A DNA stretch of 64,000 bases, from assembly GCA_004282745.1 (NCBI GenBank), contig SHMT01000003.1, forward strand, positions 1 through 64,000, given 5' to 3'. The DNA comes from Candidatus Scalindua sp. SCAELEC01 (GTDB taxonomy: Bacteria; Planctomycetota; Brocadiia; Brocadiales; Scalinduaceae). The notes beneath the pieces are model-generated. The model was not told the DNA's origin. It saw only the letters and a program-made list of their open reading frames with translations, and made no database searches. The first letter of the stretch is position 1. The number at the start of each line of letters is the position of its first letter. This document shows, one piece after another, positions 34,534 through 44,900 of the stretch. A program made the position numbers and the translations under genes.

Positions 34534-35673
34534 TTATCTTCCTTCTTTATTTTCGGAAACAATCGTATCAAGGTCCATGTCGAATTCTTTCGCCTTCGAT
34601 TCCCAGTAAAATTTCTCTGCAATGCGTATTGCACGATTTGGATCGCTACCCCACAAATCATCATCCCGGATCTTTTCAGACAATGTAATAAGGCTCTGGG
34701 CCAACCTGGTTGCCCCGCCTTTGTAAAAAAAATCTTCATTACCTGCCTTTAATTCCAATGTTTCCGGATAGGACAGTTTTTTCGGCACGAGAGGAAATAC
34801 TCCGGCAGCGACAGCTTCAATTACGCTGATACCAAAAAATTCATGCTCTGCCGTCGAAACAAAGACATCAGACTTTAACAGTACAGATTCGTAGTCTAAA
34901 CGATCAGGCTGATATCCCCATCGATCTATCAAAGAGGAAAACTCATTCCTGGCAGAAGAAAAGGTGTCGGGAATATTCCTGCCATGTTTACCCATAACGC
35001 TTAACCGGAACTCTACCTTTTCTCTTTTTAAAATACGCAGTGCTTCAAAAAATAGTTCAGGATTCTTGTCATATTCCCACCTCGCCGCCCATACAATTCG
35101 CATCGGACCTGGTGGGCGTTCTCTTCTCTCCGGTGCTCTGTGAATTCCCGGATACTTAATAGAGGATTTGAGTCTAATCGTTTCAATCGCATCCAAAGAG
35201 TGAAAATCAGGCATACGTTTCAGGAAATTTCTCAGTTCTCCCAGGAAAACGTCTCGATGATAAAAAGAGTTGAACCACACCTCGCTACCCGCCAGGGCGG
35301 TTACCATATTGGTCAGGACAAAATGATAGTCAAATTCCTGTTTATGAATCACAGGATAGGTCAGTTGGTTTTCGTGAAAATAGACAATAGATGGCAGTTT
35401 TTTTACTGCGGGATGTACAAGGCCTCTGTATTCAGCAAGATTTAGCATGTCTGAACAGAAGATGAGATCCCACTTCTCTCCCTTTTTGACTCTTTCCCCT
35501 GTTAGATCAGCCAGCGTTATTGCCGAATGACGCATACGCCATTTCCATTTTCTCGGTGGAAGGTTTAAAAGGGTCCACCTGTGACGGCTTGTGCCAATCC
35601 AACCTTGCAAAAAGGCCTGGTGACTACCTCCAAAATAAGGTTCTAATGCTAAGACACGGAGCCCCTTAACCAT
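34534..35673 (-). CDS. tRNA-queuosine alpha-mannosyltransferase homologue (GTDC1/QTMAN type)
   Basis: This 379-residue GT4-fold glycosyltransferase has its N-terminal half (DUF3524) beginning 'VLALEPYFGGSHQAFLQGW'. It continues with 'LPPRKWKWRMRHSA', 'DMLNLAEYRGL', 'IVYFHENQLTYP' and 'VWFNSFYHRDVFL'. The C-terminal half has 'WAARWEYDKNPELFFEAL', 'RWGYQPDRLDYESVL' and 'STAEHEFFGISVIEAVAAG'. These match the vertebrate GTDC1/QTMAN enzyme that adds mannose to queuosine in tRNA-Asp, and its bacterial relatives. The tRNA role here is inferred by similarity only. It is followed at a distance by repeat C and is next to the fourth cold-shock gene. Confidence 0.88.
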   Translation of the reverse strand: MVKGLRVLALEPYFGGSHQAFLQGWIGTSRHRWTLLNLPPRKWKWRMRHSAITLADLTGERVKKGEKWDLIFCSDMLNLAEYRGLVHPAVKKLPSIVYFHENQLTYPVIHKQEFDYHFVLTNMVTALAGSEVWFNSFYHRDVFLGELRNFLKRMPDFHSLDAIETIRLKSSIKYPGIHRAPERRERPPGPMRIVWAARWEYDKNPELFFEALRILKREKVEFRLSVMGKHGRNIPDTFSSARNEFSSLIDRWGYQPDRLDYESVLLKSDVFVSTAEHEFFGISVIEAVAAGVFPLVPKKLSYPETLELKAGNEDFFYKGGATRLAQSLITLSEKIRDDDLWGSDPNRAIRIAEKFYWESKAKEFDMDLDTIVSENKEGR

Positions 35674-35693
35674 TTTTTATCCGTCGCAAATAT

Positions 35694-35734
35694 AAAAAGC
35701 CCCCAACATCCTTTCAAAGATATTGGGGGCTTTT
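35694..35734. terminator. Bidirectional terminator
   Basis: GCCCCCAACATC pairs with GATATTGGGGGC (35699-35730), with AAAAA before and TTTT after, so it can work on both strands. It lies between the fourth cold-shock gene and the mannosyltransferase gene. Confidence 0.85.
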
Positions 35735-35835
35735 CGGTTACAATAATTTTTACAATTTTACTCTATATTTTTAATTAAAATCTCTCTCAGCAGAAGGCAT
35801 GATAGTAAAATATGGGAGTACACTTTGTAATTTAT

Positions 35836-36036
35836 TTATAATTTGACAACATTTGAGGCCTTATAACCCCTTTCACCCTTTTCCGTTTCGAACTCAACTT
35901 TATCTCCTTCAGAGAGGCTTTTAAACCCCTCACCCTGAATTGCGGTATGGTGCACAAAGACATCATCCCCATTCTCCTGTGAAATAAAGCCAAAACCCTT
36001 TGAATCATTAAACCACTTTACAGTTCCACTTGCCAT
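35836..36036 (-). CDS. csp: Cold-shock protein, CspA family (fourth copy)
   Basis: This 66-residue protein starts at ATG 36036 after a GGGGGGATC-type ribosome binding site. RNP1 'KGFGFI' and RNP2 'VFVHH' are intact. It differs from the tandem trio mainly in the last third ('[19 protein letters not shown]'). It has its own terminator. It is divergent from the 180-bp-repeat gene at 36283, and the shared 246-bp spacer may hold control sites for both. Confidence 0.95.
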   Translation of the reverse strand: MASGTVKWFNDSKGFGFISQENGDDVFVHHTAIQGEGFKSLSEGDKVEFETEKGERGYKASNVVKL

Positions 36037-36206
36037 GCTGAGATCCCCCCAAAAAAGAAAATATGAAAAAAAGTTAGAGAGCGTAAAGCTTTTTGCAAAA
36101 ACGACATATATAGATTTACACCCTATACCGGAAAAACTGAAAGATAGTATCAAACATTGCTGATGAAAACAAGATAAATTTTTCAGTTTTAGGTTATTAT
36201 TTTTTA

Positions 36207-36235
36207 TTGACAATGGTAGTTGATTCTCGTATAAG
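36207..36235 (+). promoter_or_regulatory. Near-consensus sigma-70 promoter
   Basis: TTGACA (36207-36212), a 17-base spacer and TATAAG (36230-36235) precede the repeat-protein gene by 48 bp. The match is nearly perfect, predicting strong housekeeping expression. Confidence 0.8.
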
Positions 36236-36282
36236 TCTTGTAATTGTATATTATTACAATATTTTTTAGGGGGGAGTGAAAA

Positions 36283-37758
36283 ATGGATCGAAACAAAGTA
36301 TATTATCTATTCGCAGGATTTGTTCTTTTTTGTTTTCCGACTATCTGTTTAGCAGCACAAGAAGAGGTAATAGAAACCGTAAAGACCGAAGCTTTGGAAG
36401 CCGGGAACCGTCTTAAAAGTGCCGTCTCTGAGACGGAAAACACAGCCCAGGAAAAAGTCGCAAAATCCATTCAGACAAGGTCTCAAGAAACCGGTGAAGA
36501 CGTAGCCAAGATTGTTACTGAAAAAGAAAAATCGGTCCTCGATCAATCTTTACATTCCAGTGAGGCAAAAATTGTTACCCCAGAAAAAAGTATTGCAACC
36601 GTCGCTACTGAGGCGAAAAACACTGCTCAGGAAAAAAGCTTGCAAGCCATTCAGACAAAGGTCGATGGTGCGGTAGAAAGTGTAACAAGGGGTATTACGG
36701 GTTCAGAGAAAACTGCAATCAATCAAACCTCACAATCCAGTGAGGCAAAAAGTACCGATACAGCCAAGAGCGTGACAACCGCTGTCTCTGAGACGGGAAA
36801 CATTGACCAAGAAAAAACCGTTCAAGCCATTCAGACAAAGGCTGAAGAAACCGCAGAGAACGTAATCAAGAGCATTGCGGGTTCAGAAAAACAGGCAATC
36901 GATCAAACCATACTATCCAGTGAGGCAAAAAGTACCGATACGGCCAAGAGCGTGACAACCCCTGTCTCTGAGACGGGAAACACTGCCCAAGAAAAAACCG
37001 TTCAAGCCATTCAGGCAAAGGCTGAAGAAACCGCGGAGAATGTAATCAAGAGCATTGCGGGTTCCGAAAAACCGGCAATCGATCAAACCTCACAATCCAG
37101 TGGGACAAAAAGTACCGATACGGCCAAGAGCGTGACAACCGCCGTCTCTGAGACGGGAAACACTGCCCAAGAAAAAACCGTTCAATCCATTCAGAAAAAG
37201 GCTGAAGAAACCGCGGAGAACGTAATCAAGAGCATTGCGGGTTCAGAGAAAACTGCAGTCAATCAAACCTCACAATCCAGTGAGACAAAAAGTACCGATA
37301 CGGCCAAGAGCGTGACAACCGCCGTCTCTGAGACGGGAAACACTACTCAAGAGAAAACCGTTCAATCCATTCAGACAAAGGCTGAAGAAACCGCGGAGAA
37401 CGTAATCAAGAGCATTGCGGGTTCAGAGAAAACTGCAATCAATCAAATCTCACAATCCAGTGAGACAAAAAAAACTGATACGGCCAAGAGCGTGGCAACC
37501 CCTGTCTCTGAGACGGGAAACACTGCCCAAGAGAAAACCGTTCAATCCATTCAGACAAAGGTCGAAGAGGTAGTGGGGAGTGTAATAAGAAGTGCTTCTG
37601 GTACGAAAGAAACAGTTTCAAACGAAGCCATTCCGACCGCTAAATCAAAGATGGTAGAACAGTTGAAAGACAAAACGATAACAGATGTTACGGGTGTATT
37701 AACGAAGGAGGTTCATTACGGAGCAGAATCAAAATTAAAATCCGAAGAGCATCAGTAA
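36283..37758 (+). CDS. Secreted protein with 60-residue tandem repeats
   Basis: This 491-residue protein has a signal peptide (residues ~1-25, ending CLAAQ). The body consists of about seven repeats of 60 residues. Each contains '[19 protein letters not shown]' and '[16 protein letters not shown]', rich in Thr, Ser, Glu, Lys and Ala and almost free of aromatic residues. This suggests a long amphipathic helix or coiled coil, somewhat like LEA or apolipoprotein-type sequences. A short unique tail follows. No catalytic motif is visible. It has a very strong promoter and a good ribosome binding site (AGGGGGGAG), so it may be an abundant envelope or stress protein (inference). It does not belong to a named family that I recognise. 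Confidence 0.8.
   Translation: MDRNKVYYLFAGFVLFCFPTICLAAQEEVIETVKTEALEAGNRLKSAVSETENTAQEKVAKSIQTRSQETGEDVAKIVTEKEKSVLDQSLHSSEAKIVTPEKSIATVATEAKNTAQEKSLQAIQTKVDGAVESVTRGITGSEKTAINQTSQSSEAKSTDTAKSVTTAVSETGNIDQEKTVQAIQTKAEETAENVIKSIAGSEKQAIDQTILSSEAKSTDTAKSVTTPVSETGNTAQEKTVQAIQAKAEETAENVIKSIAGSEKPAIDQTSQSSGTKSTDTAKSVTTAVSETGNTAQEKTVQSIQKKAEETAENVIKSIAGSEKTAVNQTSQSSETKSTDTAKSVTTAVSETGNTTQEKTVQSIQTKAEETAENVIKSIAGSEKTAINQISQSSETKKTDTAKSVATPVSETGNTAQEKTVQSIQTKVEEVVGSVIRSASGTKETVSNEAIPTAKSKMVEQLKDKTITDVTGVLTKEVHYGAESKLKSEEHQ
36421..37600 (+). repeat. Seven 180-bp tandem repeats inside a gene
   Basis: Units start at 36421, 36601, 36781, 36961, 37141, 37321 and 37501 (the last partial), with exact 180-bp period and no frameshift. 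Inner units are nearly identical in DNA while the first two are diverged. That is the pattern left by recent unequal exchange or gene conversion in the middle of the array. Confidence 0.95.
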
Positions 37759-37770
37759 TAGAGGGTTCAT

Positions 37771-37815
37771 GGCAGGGGAACTATTCATCTCTCCCCTGCC
37801 GGAGAACCTTTTAGT
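37771..37815 (+). terminator. Terminator after the repeat-protein gene
   Basis: GGCAGGGGA pairs with TCCCCTGCC (37771-37800) and is followed by a T-rich stretch. It lies 12 bp after the stop codon. Confidence 0.75.
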
Positions 37816-37817
37816 TT

Positions 37818-38558
37818 TTATTTGATACCACCGTGTACCGCTTCGCGGTATTCCCTCCAAAAACACTCATTTCTTTGAAAACCCGCTTCCGACAAAAGAT
37901 CTATCTCTTCAGCAACGGTCATGAGCTTGTCTCCATCCTTTTTCTCCTTTGCCGTATATTCTGACGCAATTTGTTCTAAACTCTTTTCTTGATTTTTCAG
38001 ACTTCGTGTTCTCTCCCTGACCCCCACGTATTGTAAATGCCTGAACAGTTCCTCAAAAGCAGGGACCGCTGAACGGAAGATATCACAGTTCACAAACCAA
38101 CCATTTGGTTTCAGTATTGAGTGGACAAATTGAAATAATCTCAGCTTTTCCTCACGTGACAAATGGTGAAGTGCAAAGGCAGAAACCGCTGCATCGATCC
38201 CTGAAAGATCCCTTTCTTTTTCGGGTAATTCCTGAAAAGTAACAGGCTTGAACGTAATCTGTCCTAAATTGGCATTCAGCCTAAGCTTTGCTTGATCAAT
38301 CATTAATGACGCCGCATCCACCGCTATAATAGAAGCGTGTGGAAACCTTTCAATCATTTTATTCGTTAGATAACCAGAACCAACTCCCAGGTCCAAAATA
38401 CGCACAGGATCAGCCTCCCCAAAAGGGAGTATCTCGCCTGCAATTGATGCCATTTTTTCCCTATGCGGGTGCCACACATCCATATCCAAATCATACGAAG
38501 CTATTATGTCACTGTTATTGAAAGCATATGCTGTATCCTTTTCTGCTTTATTTCCCAT
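37818..38558 (-). CDS. Class I SAM-dependent methyltransferase
   Basis: This 246-residue protein is read from ATG 38558 (MGNKAEKD); an upstream TTG is less likely. SAM-binding motif I is 'RILDLGVGSGYLTNKMI', motif II 'SIIAVDAAS' and the post-motif 'AAVSAFALHHLSREEKLRLF'. This matches small-molecule (UbiE/type 11-like) methyltransferases. The C-terminal region 'MTVAEEIDLLSEAGFQRNECFWR' is also typical. The substrate cannot be inferred. It is convergent with the repeat-protein gene and divergent from the glycosyltransferase at 38799. Confidence 0.88.
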   Translation of the reverse strand: MGNKAEKDTAYAFNNSDIIASYDLDMDVWHPHREKMASIAGEILPFGEADPVRILDLGVGSGYLTNKMIERFPHASIIAVDAASLMIDQAKLRLNANLGQITFKPVTFQELPEKERDLSGIDAAVSAFALHHLSREEKLRLFQFVHSILKPNGWFVNCDIFRSAVPAFEELFRHLQYVGVRERTRSLKNQEKSLEQIASEYTAKEKKDGDKLMTVAEEIDLLSEAGFQRNECFWREYREAVHGGIK

Positions 38559-38798
38559 TAATGCAAATACCCCTATTAAAGTCAATTACTATCATCTGTA
38601 AAACTTTCCCACAAATCTGCTATTGTAAGGGTCTCATTTTATAGATAACGAAAAAAAAAGATAGTGATTATTTTACCCTCTAAACCCTTCTTTGTTTCTG
38701 TAGCAATACACCTTGAATATTACACTAAAAACAAGCTGAATTATACTCAATTTTATGATACACTCACCGAATTATCCCTTTAAACGTGAGTAGATATT

Positions 38799-40697
38799 AT
38801 GCAATACAAGGATATAAAACCCAAGAATCCACTTAGCCGGCAGACAGATGACCCCAAACACCTAGGGTTACCAGTAGCCCCACCCACCCTTTCACTCTGT
38901 ATGATAGTCAAGAATGAAGAGGAGTTTTTACCGAGATGTCTTGAGAGTGTTAAAGATTATATTGACGAAATGGTGATTGTTGATACCGGTTCAACCGACA
39001 GGACAGTTGAGATAGCAAGAAATTATGGGGCAAATATTTATCACCATGCATGGGAAAACAGCTTTTGCAAGGCCAGAAATTATTCATTGCAGTATGCAAC
39101 ATCTGACTGGATCCTCATACTTGATGCTGATGAGGAAATAGACAGTGAAGATGCTCATAAACTGAAAGAGGTAATTAAAGATAGTAAAGTAAACGTGATT
39201 TATGTACCGCTCTTTTGCAAACCGCTTGGGGGAAACAATATATCGATTTCAAGGTCAAATAGATTGTTTCGAAACCACATTGGCCTTCACTACGAGGGTA
39301 TCGTTCATAATTTTCTGAAAGATAAAGGTGCCTCAAAAAACGCTGAGATAAAGATATTCCATTACGGTTATAATTTAAATAAAGAGCAAATGGAAAAAAA
39401 ATTTGTGAGAACGACCACTCTCTTGAAGGAACAAATCAAAAAAGACCCATCAGATCCAATCCCCCACTATAATCTTGCCGTCTCTTATCAGAACAAAGAG
39501 ATGGATGATGAATGTATCAAGGAGGCACTGGAGGCCATCAAACTATTCGAGACTAGAAAAAGTGATCAACAGACAAGATTGCAGGCACTTTATACTGCAA
39601 GCAATGCTTTTTTACGTAAGAGGGACTTGGGAAATGCTGAAATCTACGCCCTCAAGGCCCTTGATCTCTATTACAACTATCTTGATATCCACAATGTACT
39701 CTCCTCCATATACTTCCAGCGGAAAGAGTATGACAAATCTCTTGCATTTACCAATTCCTACTTAAGACTATTAAAGGAGATCGTATCTGATCCAACCCGT
39801 GCTATAGACATACCTTTTATCACCATCGATCTTGAGTGGTTTGCATATTCACGAATATCAATAATTTATTATGAACAGGACAATTGGAGTGAAGGAGATA
39901 AGGCTCTGGAAATAGCTACAACCTGTGCCGCAAACGTATGGGTACCTTATCTCGCAGTTGGAAAATATTTCTATGAGCAGAAGAACTTTAATCGGGGAGA
40001 AAGGTTCCTACAAAAAGGGGTGGAGCTTGAACCAAAAAACAGAGATCTCCTGTACCATGTAGCTGAAGTATACGTTAATTCTGGCATGTCAGATAAGGCC
40101 TTAGCACACCTGAAAATGATCTTAAATGCTTATCCTGGTGAGATATTGGCACACTACCGTCTGGGACTCATCTATTCTTATCAAAACGAATTTGATGAAG
40201 CCATTCACTCTTTTACCGCAGTGATAGAAAGGGAACCAAGGCATACGGGCGCACTCTTCAACCTAGCTATTGTTTTCGAAAAAACAGGAGACACCACACA
40301 GGCAACAAACATTTATCGTGAACTATTGGAAATGAATCCGAAATATTCTGAAGTGTATGTACGGTTAGGTTCTCTCTATTTAAAGGAATCCAATTATGTG
40401 CAGGCAAAAGAGTGTTTTGTGAACACCTTAAAACTAAACAGATATCCTGATGAAGCACATCTTGCATTAAGCAAGATTTCTCTCTTTTTGCAAGATCTGG
40501 AGGGGTGCGTACAGAATTGCAATGAATTGTTAAAGGACTTGCATCTTCCAAGAAATATAACCATAAACAGTATATCTGACTTAAGTAATATTTTTGAAAC
40601 CATTGGTTTACATTTCAAGAAACAGAAAAACGAACAACTGGCAAATTATTCTCTTCAAATCACTGAAATGTTAAAGTCTCTTGAACAAATAAAATGA
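38799..40697 (+). CDS. GT2 glycosyltransferase with TPR tail
   Basis: This 632-residue protein has a family-2 glycosyltransferase domain (about 29-240). It shows 'LSLCMIVKNEEEFLPRCL', 'DEMVIVDTGSTDRTVEIA', 'HHAWENSFCKARNYSLQ' and the metal-binding 'ILDADEEID'. It is followed by TPR repeats (about 215-610), e.g. 'IPHYNLAVSYQNKEMDDECI' and 'ALFNLAIVFEKTGDTTQA'. The TPR part likely binds the protein acceptor. It is a close paralogue of the gene at 47735 and of the GT2 part of the gene at 49940. Together they bracket the flagellar genes, so flagellin or other surface protein glycosylation is the best guess. Its stop overlaps a tiny frame at 40694. Confidence 0.88.
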   Translation: MQYKDIKPKNPLSRQTDDPKHLGLPVAPPTLSLCMIVKNEEEFLPRCLESVKDYIDEMVIVDTGSTDRTVEIARNYGANIYHHAWENSFCKARNYSLQYATSDWILILDADEEIDSEDAHKLKEVIKDSKVNVIYVPLFCKPLGGNNISISRSNRLFRNHIGLHYEGIVHNFLKDKGASKNAEIKIFHYGYNLNKEQMEKKFVRTTTLLKEQIKKDPSDPIPHYNLAVSYQNKEMDDECIKEALEAIKLFETRKSDQQTRLQALYTASNAFLRKRDLGNAEIYALKALDLYYNYLDIHNVLSSIYFQRKEYDKSLAFTNSYLRLLKEIVSDPTRAIDIPFITIDLEWFAYSRISIIYYEQDNWSEGDKALEIATTCAANVWVPYLAVGKYFYEQKNFNRGERFLQKGVELEPKNRDLLYHVAEVYVNSGMSDKALAHLKMILNAYPGEILAHYRLGLIYSYQNEFDEAIHSFTAVIEREPRHTGALFNLAIVFEKTGDTTQATNIYRELLEMNPKYSEVYVRLGSLYLKESNYVQAKECFVNTLKLNRYPDEAHLALSKISLFLQDLEGCVQNCNELLKDLHLPRNITINSISDLSNIFETIGLHFKKQKNEQLANYSLQITEMLKSLEQIK

Positions 40698-40801
40698 ATA
40701 CCAGAACGAAAAGTGTGCTTGCCAACCCATTTCATGAAGCGGAGAAATATGTACTCAATGACCGCAATAATAAGGTGGATTATTTCGTGAGTGGTTGGTG
40801 A
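40694..40801 (+). CDS. Possible 35-residue peptide
   Basis: ATG 40694 overlaps the stop of the glycosyltransferase gene (ATGA) and opens a 35-residue frame starting MNTRTKSVLANPF and ending DYFVSGW. Coupling by overlap is suggestive, but there is no recognised family and it could be chance. Confidence 0.3.
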   Translation: MNTRTKSVLANPFHEAEKYVLNDRNNKVDYFVSGW

Positions 40802-40850
40802 TTTGAAAGGCGAAGTAAAAAGCTGCACCCTTTTGCCGGAAGAGATGAAA

Positions 40851-41309
40851 CTATTGCAGAATGTCTAGATATCTTGGTGTATCTATTTGCTGAATCTTTA
40901 AGGCATTTAGGATCTTTCTCCTTTTCCCAAGGAATCCTGCCTTCTTTTTCATATCATCTATTGAAGAGGTTAATACATTAATCCCGTCCTGATCATAATA
41001 CAAGAGGGCTATCAGTATGGTTTTTTTTCTCTTTAATAGTTTTTTTATTGTGTTGTCCAAAATAACTGTTTGAGCATGAATTGATAACTCTTCAATAAGC
41101 CTTACATTGGAGTGCATCAATTGTACTATCTCTTTAATATAATTTTCCTTTTCCGTTATTAACAATCCTAATTTCTTTGAATCACCGGACTGTATCGCTA
41201 CACTCTGTTGTTTTGCCAATATCTCAATATTTTCATAACACCTCAACTCTCCCTCAAGATAGGTAATTATTTTTTCTCTAGACGCCATACAGCTATTCTT
41301 CTTATTCAT
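40851..41309 (-). CDS. FlgN/FliT-like flagellar export chaperone
   Basis: This 152-residue helical protein is downstream of fliS in the same direction, as flagellar chaperones often are. It has heptad-rich sequence such as 'YLEGELRCYENIEILAKQQ' and 'LGLLITEKENYIKEIVQLM', and a basic tail. FlgN (binds FlgK/FlgL) and FliT (binds FliD) share this size and helical design. I cannot tell which from sequence. The start is ATG 41309; a second Met at 41288 is possible. The next gene upstream is fliS (gap 119 bp). Confidence 0.6.
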   Translation of the reverse strand: MNKKNSCMASREKIITYLEGELRCYENIEILAKQQSVAIQSGDSKKLGLLITEKENYIKEIVQLMHSNVRLIEELSIHAQTVILDNTIKKLLKRKKTILIALLYYDQDGINVLTSSIDDMKKKAGFLGKRRKILNALKIQQIDTPRYLDILQ

Positions 41310-41428
41310 TTTGCCTGACTCTTTACCCGTTGCAACCTATGCAGGTTACCTTCTCATCGGTTTCCTATCATCTCTTAACTCTTTTCAGATTATTGACAAC
41401 CTATTCGCCGTTGCGTTCTTGTGTACTC

Positions 41429-41854
41429 CTACCCAGAAACATTAAATGCAATCATGGCATCACCATCTTGACCAACCATTGTCTCCGGTATACTATTTAT
41501 GCTGTTCCATGATTCTCTTAATTCGGACAGGATCTTTACAGAATTGTCTATAGCTTTGCAATTCAGATTAGCATTCGCTTCTAAAATTTCGCGAATTACA
41601 AAATTGTATAACTGAGACAATGAGATAGCTACCGCCCCCCCTTTCTCTTCATCTAAGGACAAAAGCAACTCCAATACGATCTCCTTCGCCTTTGTAAGAG
41701 ATACGTTCTTTTCTTCGTATCTCTTTTCTCCAATCTCACTCTTCCCCTTCTCAAGGTGATAGATCGCCCGATCATACAACTTTAAAATCAGCGCTACCTG
41801 GTCTTCCGTTTCCAGTTGTGTTTTTTTGTATAATTCAATCTTGTGTGTGTTCAT
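41429..41854 (-). CDS. fliS: Flagellin export chaperone FliS
   Basis: This 141-residue helical chaperone prevents premature flagellin polymerisation by binding its C-terminus. It is recognised by 'ALILKLYDRAIYHLEKGKS' (the family 'LLLMLYDGAIRFL' block), 'NVSLTKAKEIVLELLLSLD' and 'AISLSQLYNFVIREILEAN'. The gene lies just after fliD, the usual order. About 20 extra residues at the C-terminus ('MVGQDGDAMIAFNVSG') are normal variation. The start ATG 41854 has GGAGAAG upstream. Confidence 0.92.
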   Translation of the reverse strand: MNTHKIELYKKTQLETEDQVALILKLYDRAIYHLEKGKSEIGEKRYEEKNVSLTKAKEIVLELLLSLDEEKGGAVAISLSQLYNFVIREILEANANLNCKAIDNSVKILSELRESWNSINSIPETMVGQDGDAMIAFNVSG

Positions 41855-41947
41855 TTATCTTCTCCATTTCTTGAAATTATAAAAATGAATCTCTGAAAAT
41901 TCATTCATCCCGGACACCTTAAACCTCCATACCACTATCCTCCTGCA

Positions 41948-44900
41948 CTAACCTGTCAACTTGGATAACGAGCCAAGTTGTTGAGACAAAAAGGAACTTA
42001 CCGATTGAAGTCTTGCAAGATTTAACTCCAATTGAACAAACTTGTACTCAAGATTTGACTGCTCTGTTGTCAGACGATCTTCCATATCGTCTATTGTCCC
42101 TTGCAGGTTGTCTATTGAATCCTGCAGGCCATCCATCCTGACGGTAAGCAGCCCATCAATTGAATTCACGATGGAATCGATATTATAGAACATCTGCTCT
42201 GCCACGCCCTTTGTCAGCGTTACCGTACCTTTATCTCCATCTCCTTTATCTGTAGAAGTAATTCTCAGGACGAGTCCTTCAATACTCGTTGTTAAATCGG
42301 TTGCCGGTGCATCACCTGTCAAGATCTGTCCCACACCTGTAGCATTCTCACCATTTATCGTACCGGCTACATCTACACCAGCCTGAATACCCTCGGCACC
42401 CAGCGTATCCGTTAATTCGGTAATCTCAAACCCTAGAGCACTCCCATAGTTATTGTGAGTGAGTACGAAATTGTTTCCGCTTGCGGATGCCGTCAACTCC
42501 ATTGCATGCCTCCCCGTAACGCCACCCGCATTCGTTTCCGATACCGTACCAAAATCAAGACCACTTCCTGAAGGTCCAGATATGGTAAAAGAAAGTTGAC
42601 TGTCACCTGCTGCGACATCTCTCAATTCAATCTCCCCAGAGCTGTTTATGGTTGCTGATACGGTGTTACTATAGGCACTCTCTATCGAGGAGAGAAGGTC
42701 CTGGATCGTATTAGTCGTTGTGTTAGTGATTGTAAAAGTATTGCTAATTGCTCCTCCCGTCTGTGATGTCCCCGTGAAAGAGATAACGTCTTTATCTGCT
42801 AATGTAGTTCCGTTAATTGAAGAAAAGGTTGTACTGCCCGTTATGAAACTAGCGCCTTCACTGTTTGAAACACTTCCCACTATTACCTGTGCACGTTCTA
42901 TTGCAAGTTCTGAATTAATGGTATTTACAATATCCGTTAAGGAGGTTGCATTTCCCCCAGGGTTACCATTAAGATCTATGGTTGCTATCCGGTTTGTAGC
43001 GGTATCCTTAATCGTTATCGTATCAGTTGTGGCCCCTATCCCGCTGTTGAGGACCTCCGTACCAGTAACCGTAGCCTGGGTTCCAACAGCAGTAATGTTC
43101 ACAGCATAATCTTTTCCCGCTACCGTTTCGTTCGTATGTGATATATACGTCACCTCACTACTCGTAGTGGTGCCTTCAGCTATAAACATCCTCCTGACCG
43201 CGTTAAAATCAGTATTGATTTTTGACTGAAAAACGCTGTCATTCAAAGAGAGTTTACCATTCTTGTCAGAATTTATCCCTATCAGAGAAAGGGCATTGGA
43301 ACCTGAGGGGAGCCCAGATATCGTATTAGTAATCGTTGATTGCAAAATACTCTTAATGGTACTCAGGGTACTTTCACCCGATAGGGCACCAGCAGTTTCT
43401 GTCTCCTCATCAAATTGAGATTCTCCGTTTATTGATTCGATAATGGTGTTGTATGCTGATATGAAGTCGCTGACACTGGACTTTATGCTATCGGTGTCCC
43501 TTGAAACCGTTAAATTTACAACTGTACCAGCTTCCATTTTCTTTAAATCAATAGTAACGCCGCTAATGACGTCATCAATTATATTCGTGTTTCGAGAGAC
43601 GATAACGCCGTCTATTTTCACACTCGCATCCTGACCTTCCTCCATCTCCATTTCGTAACCCTCAGTGGTAGCGGAAACTGTACCAAAATCCAGCGTACCG
43701 CTACCTTCATTATTGGTACTTATGCTTATGCTTAGTGGACTATCTCCTGCAGTGCTATTAGTAACAACTATTTTTCCACCACTCATTGTCGCACTCCCCG
43801 CGCTAAGACCAAAAGCTGTCTCTATCGCCGTCAACAGGCCCTGAATGGTATCGATGGACTTGTTTGTAATCGTATATGATCCTGTGGCATCAGTTCCATC
43901 ATGTTTTGTTCCGGAAATAGTGATTGTATCGCCGTTGGAGACATCATTCCCGGGTGCTCCCGTTGTGTTAATGGCCTCAAATTTTGTCGTTGCATCTATT
44001 GGTGTAGTTCCATCTGAAGCGAGCGTATTCTCTTTTGAAGAAGTCTGTACCTCCGCAATAGAGCCTTGCGACCCTTCAAGGACCCCCAGGGCCTCAAGGA
44101 CATTGGTGTCATTATCAAGAATAGAAGTTGTACCGCTGATATCAAGTCGATATTTTGTGACGCCGTCAGTAGTAGTGCTCAATACTGACGCACTTACGCC
44201 AGTAACATTAGTCGTAATGTTATTGGCGATGTCCGTAAGAGAGTCATTTGCCAGATTAATGTCTACACTCTCTCCTGCAATCGTAACTGTCTTTTGTGTA
44301 AAACTTGATAAACCAAGGAGGCTTCCAACCGCAGTTTCGCTGTTTGAGAACTCATCAGACTGCGCACCATCACTTGTGGCATTCTTAATAGACGGATCAG
44401 CACTTGTCGTTAACCCTAAGCTTTGAAGAATGTTAGTCGATGACGCATCGAGTAAACTGAATGTATCTGCACCGGTATCATCGCTTTTTATGATCAGGCG
44501 ATGATCTGTACTGGATACCGTCAAAACACTTGCTGTTACTCCGGTTGCGTTGGTACCGGAGTTAGCATTATTGATCTTTGATGCAATATCAGTAAGCGAG
44601 TCTGTAGACGTAATGCTGATTCCTGTACCGTTTATAACAAAATCACCGGACAGACCTGATTGTGTAGTTTTACTGACAAAACTCATTGAAGATAGTTGTC
44701 TGGCTTTGGCTATATCATCCGTATCCGAGAGAAATTCTATTGTGTGGCTGCCTGGACTCGCATCAGTTGTCGTTGAGAGAGTCAGGAAATCATCGGCATT
44801 AAAATTTGTAGAGGTTGTTGTCGTGTTTCCCTTAAAGACATTAAAGGCATCACTGTCCTTGAGCGCTTCCGCTGCTGCTTTAAAGTCTGATAAACTTGTG

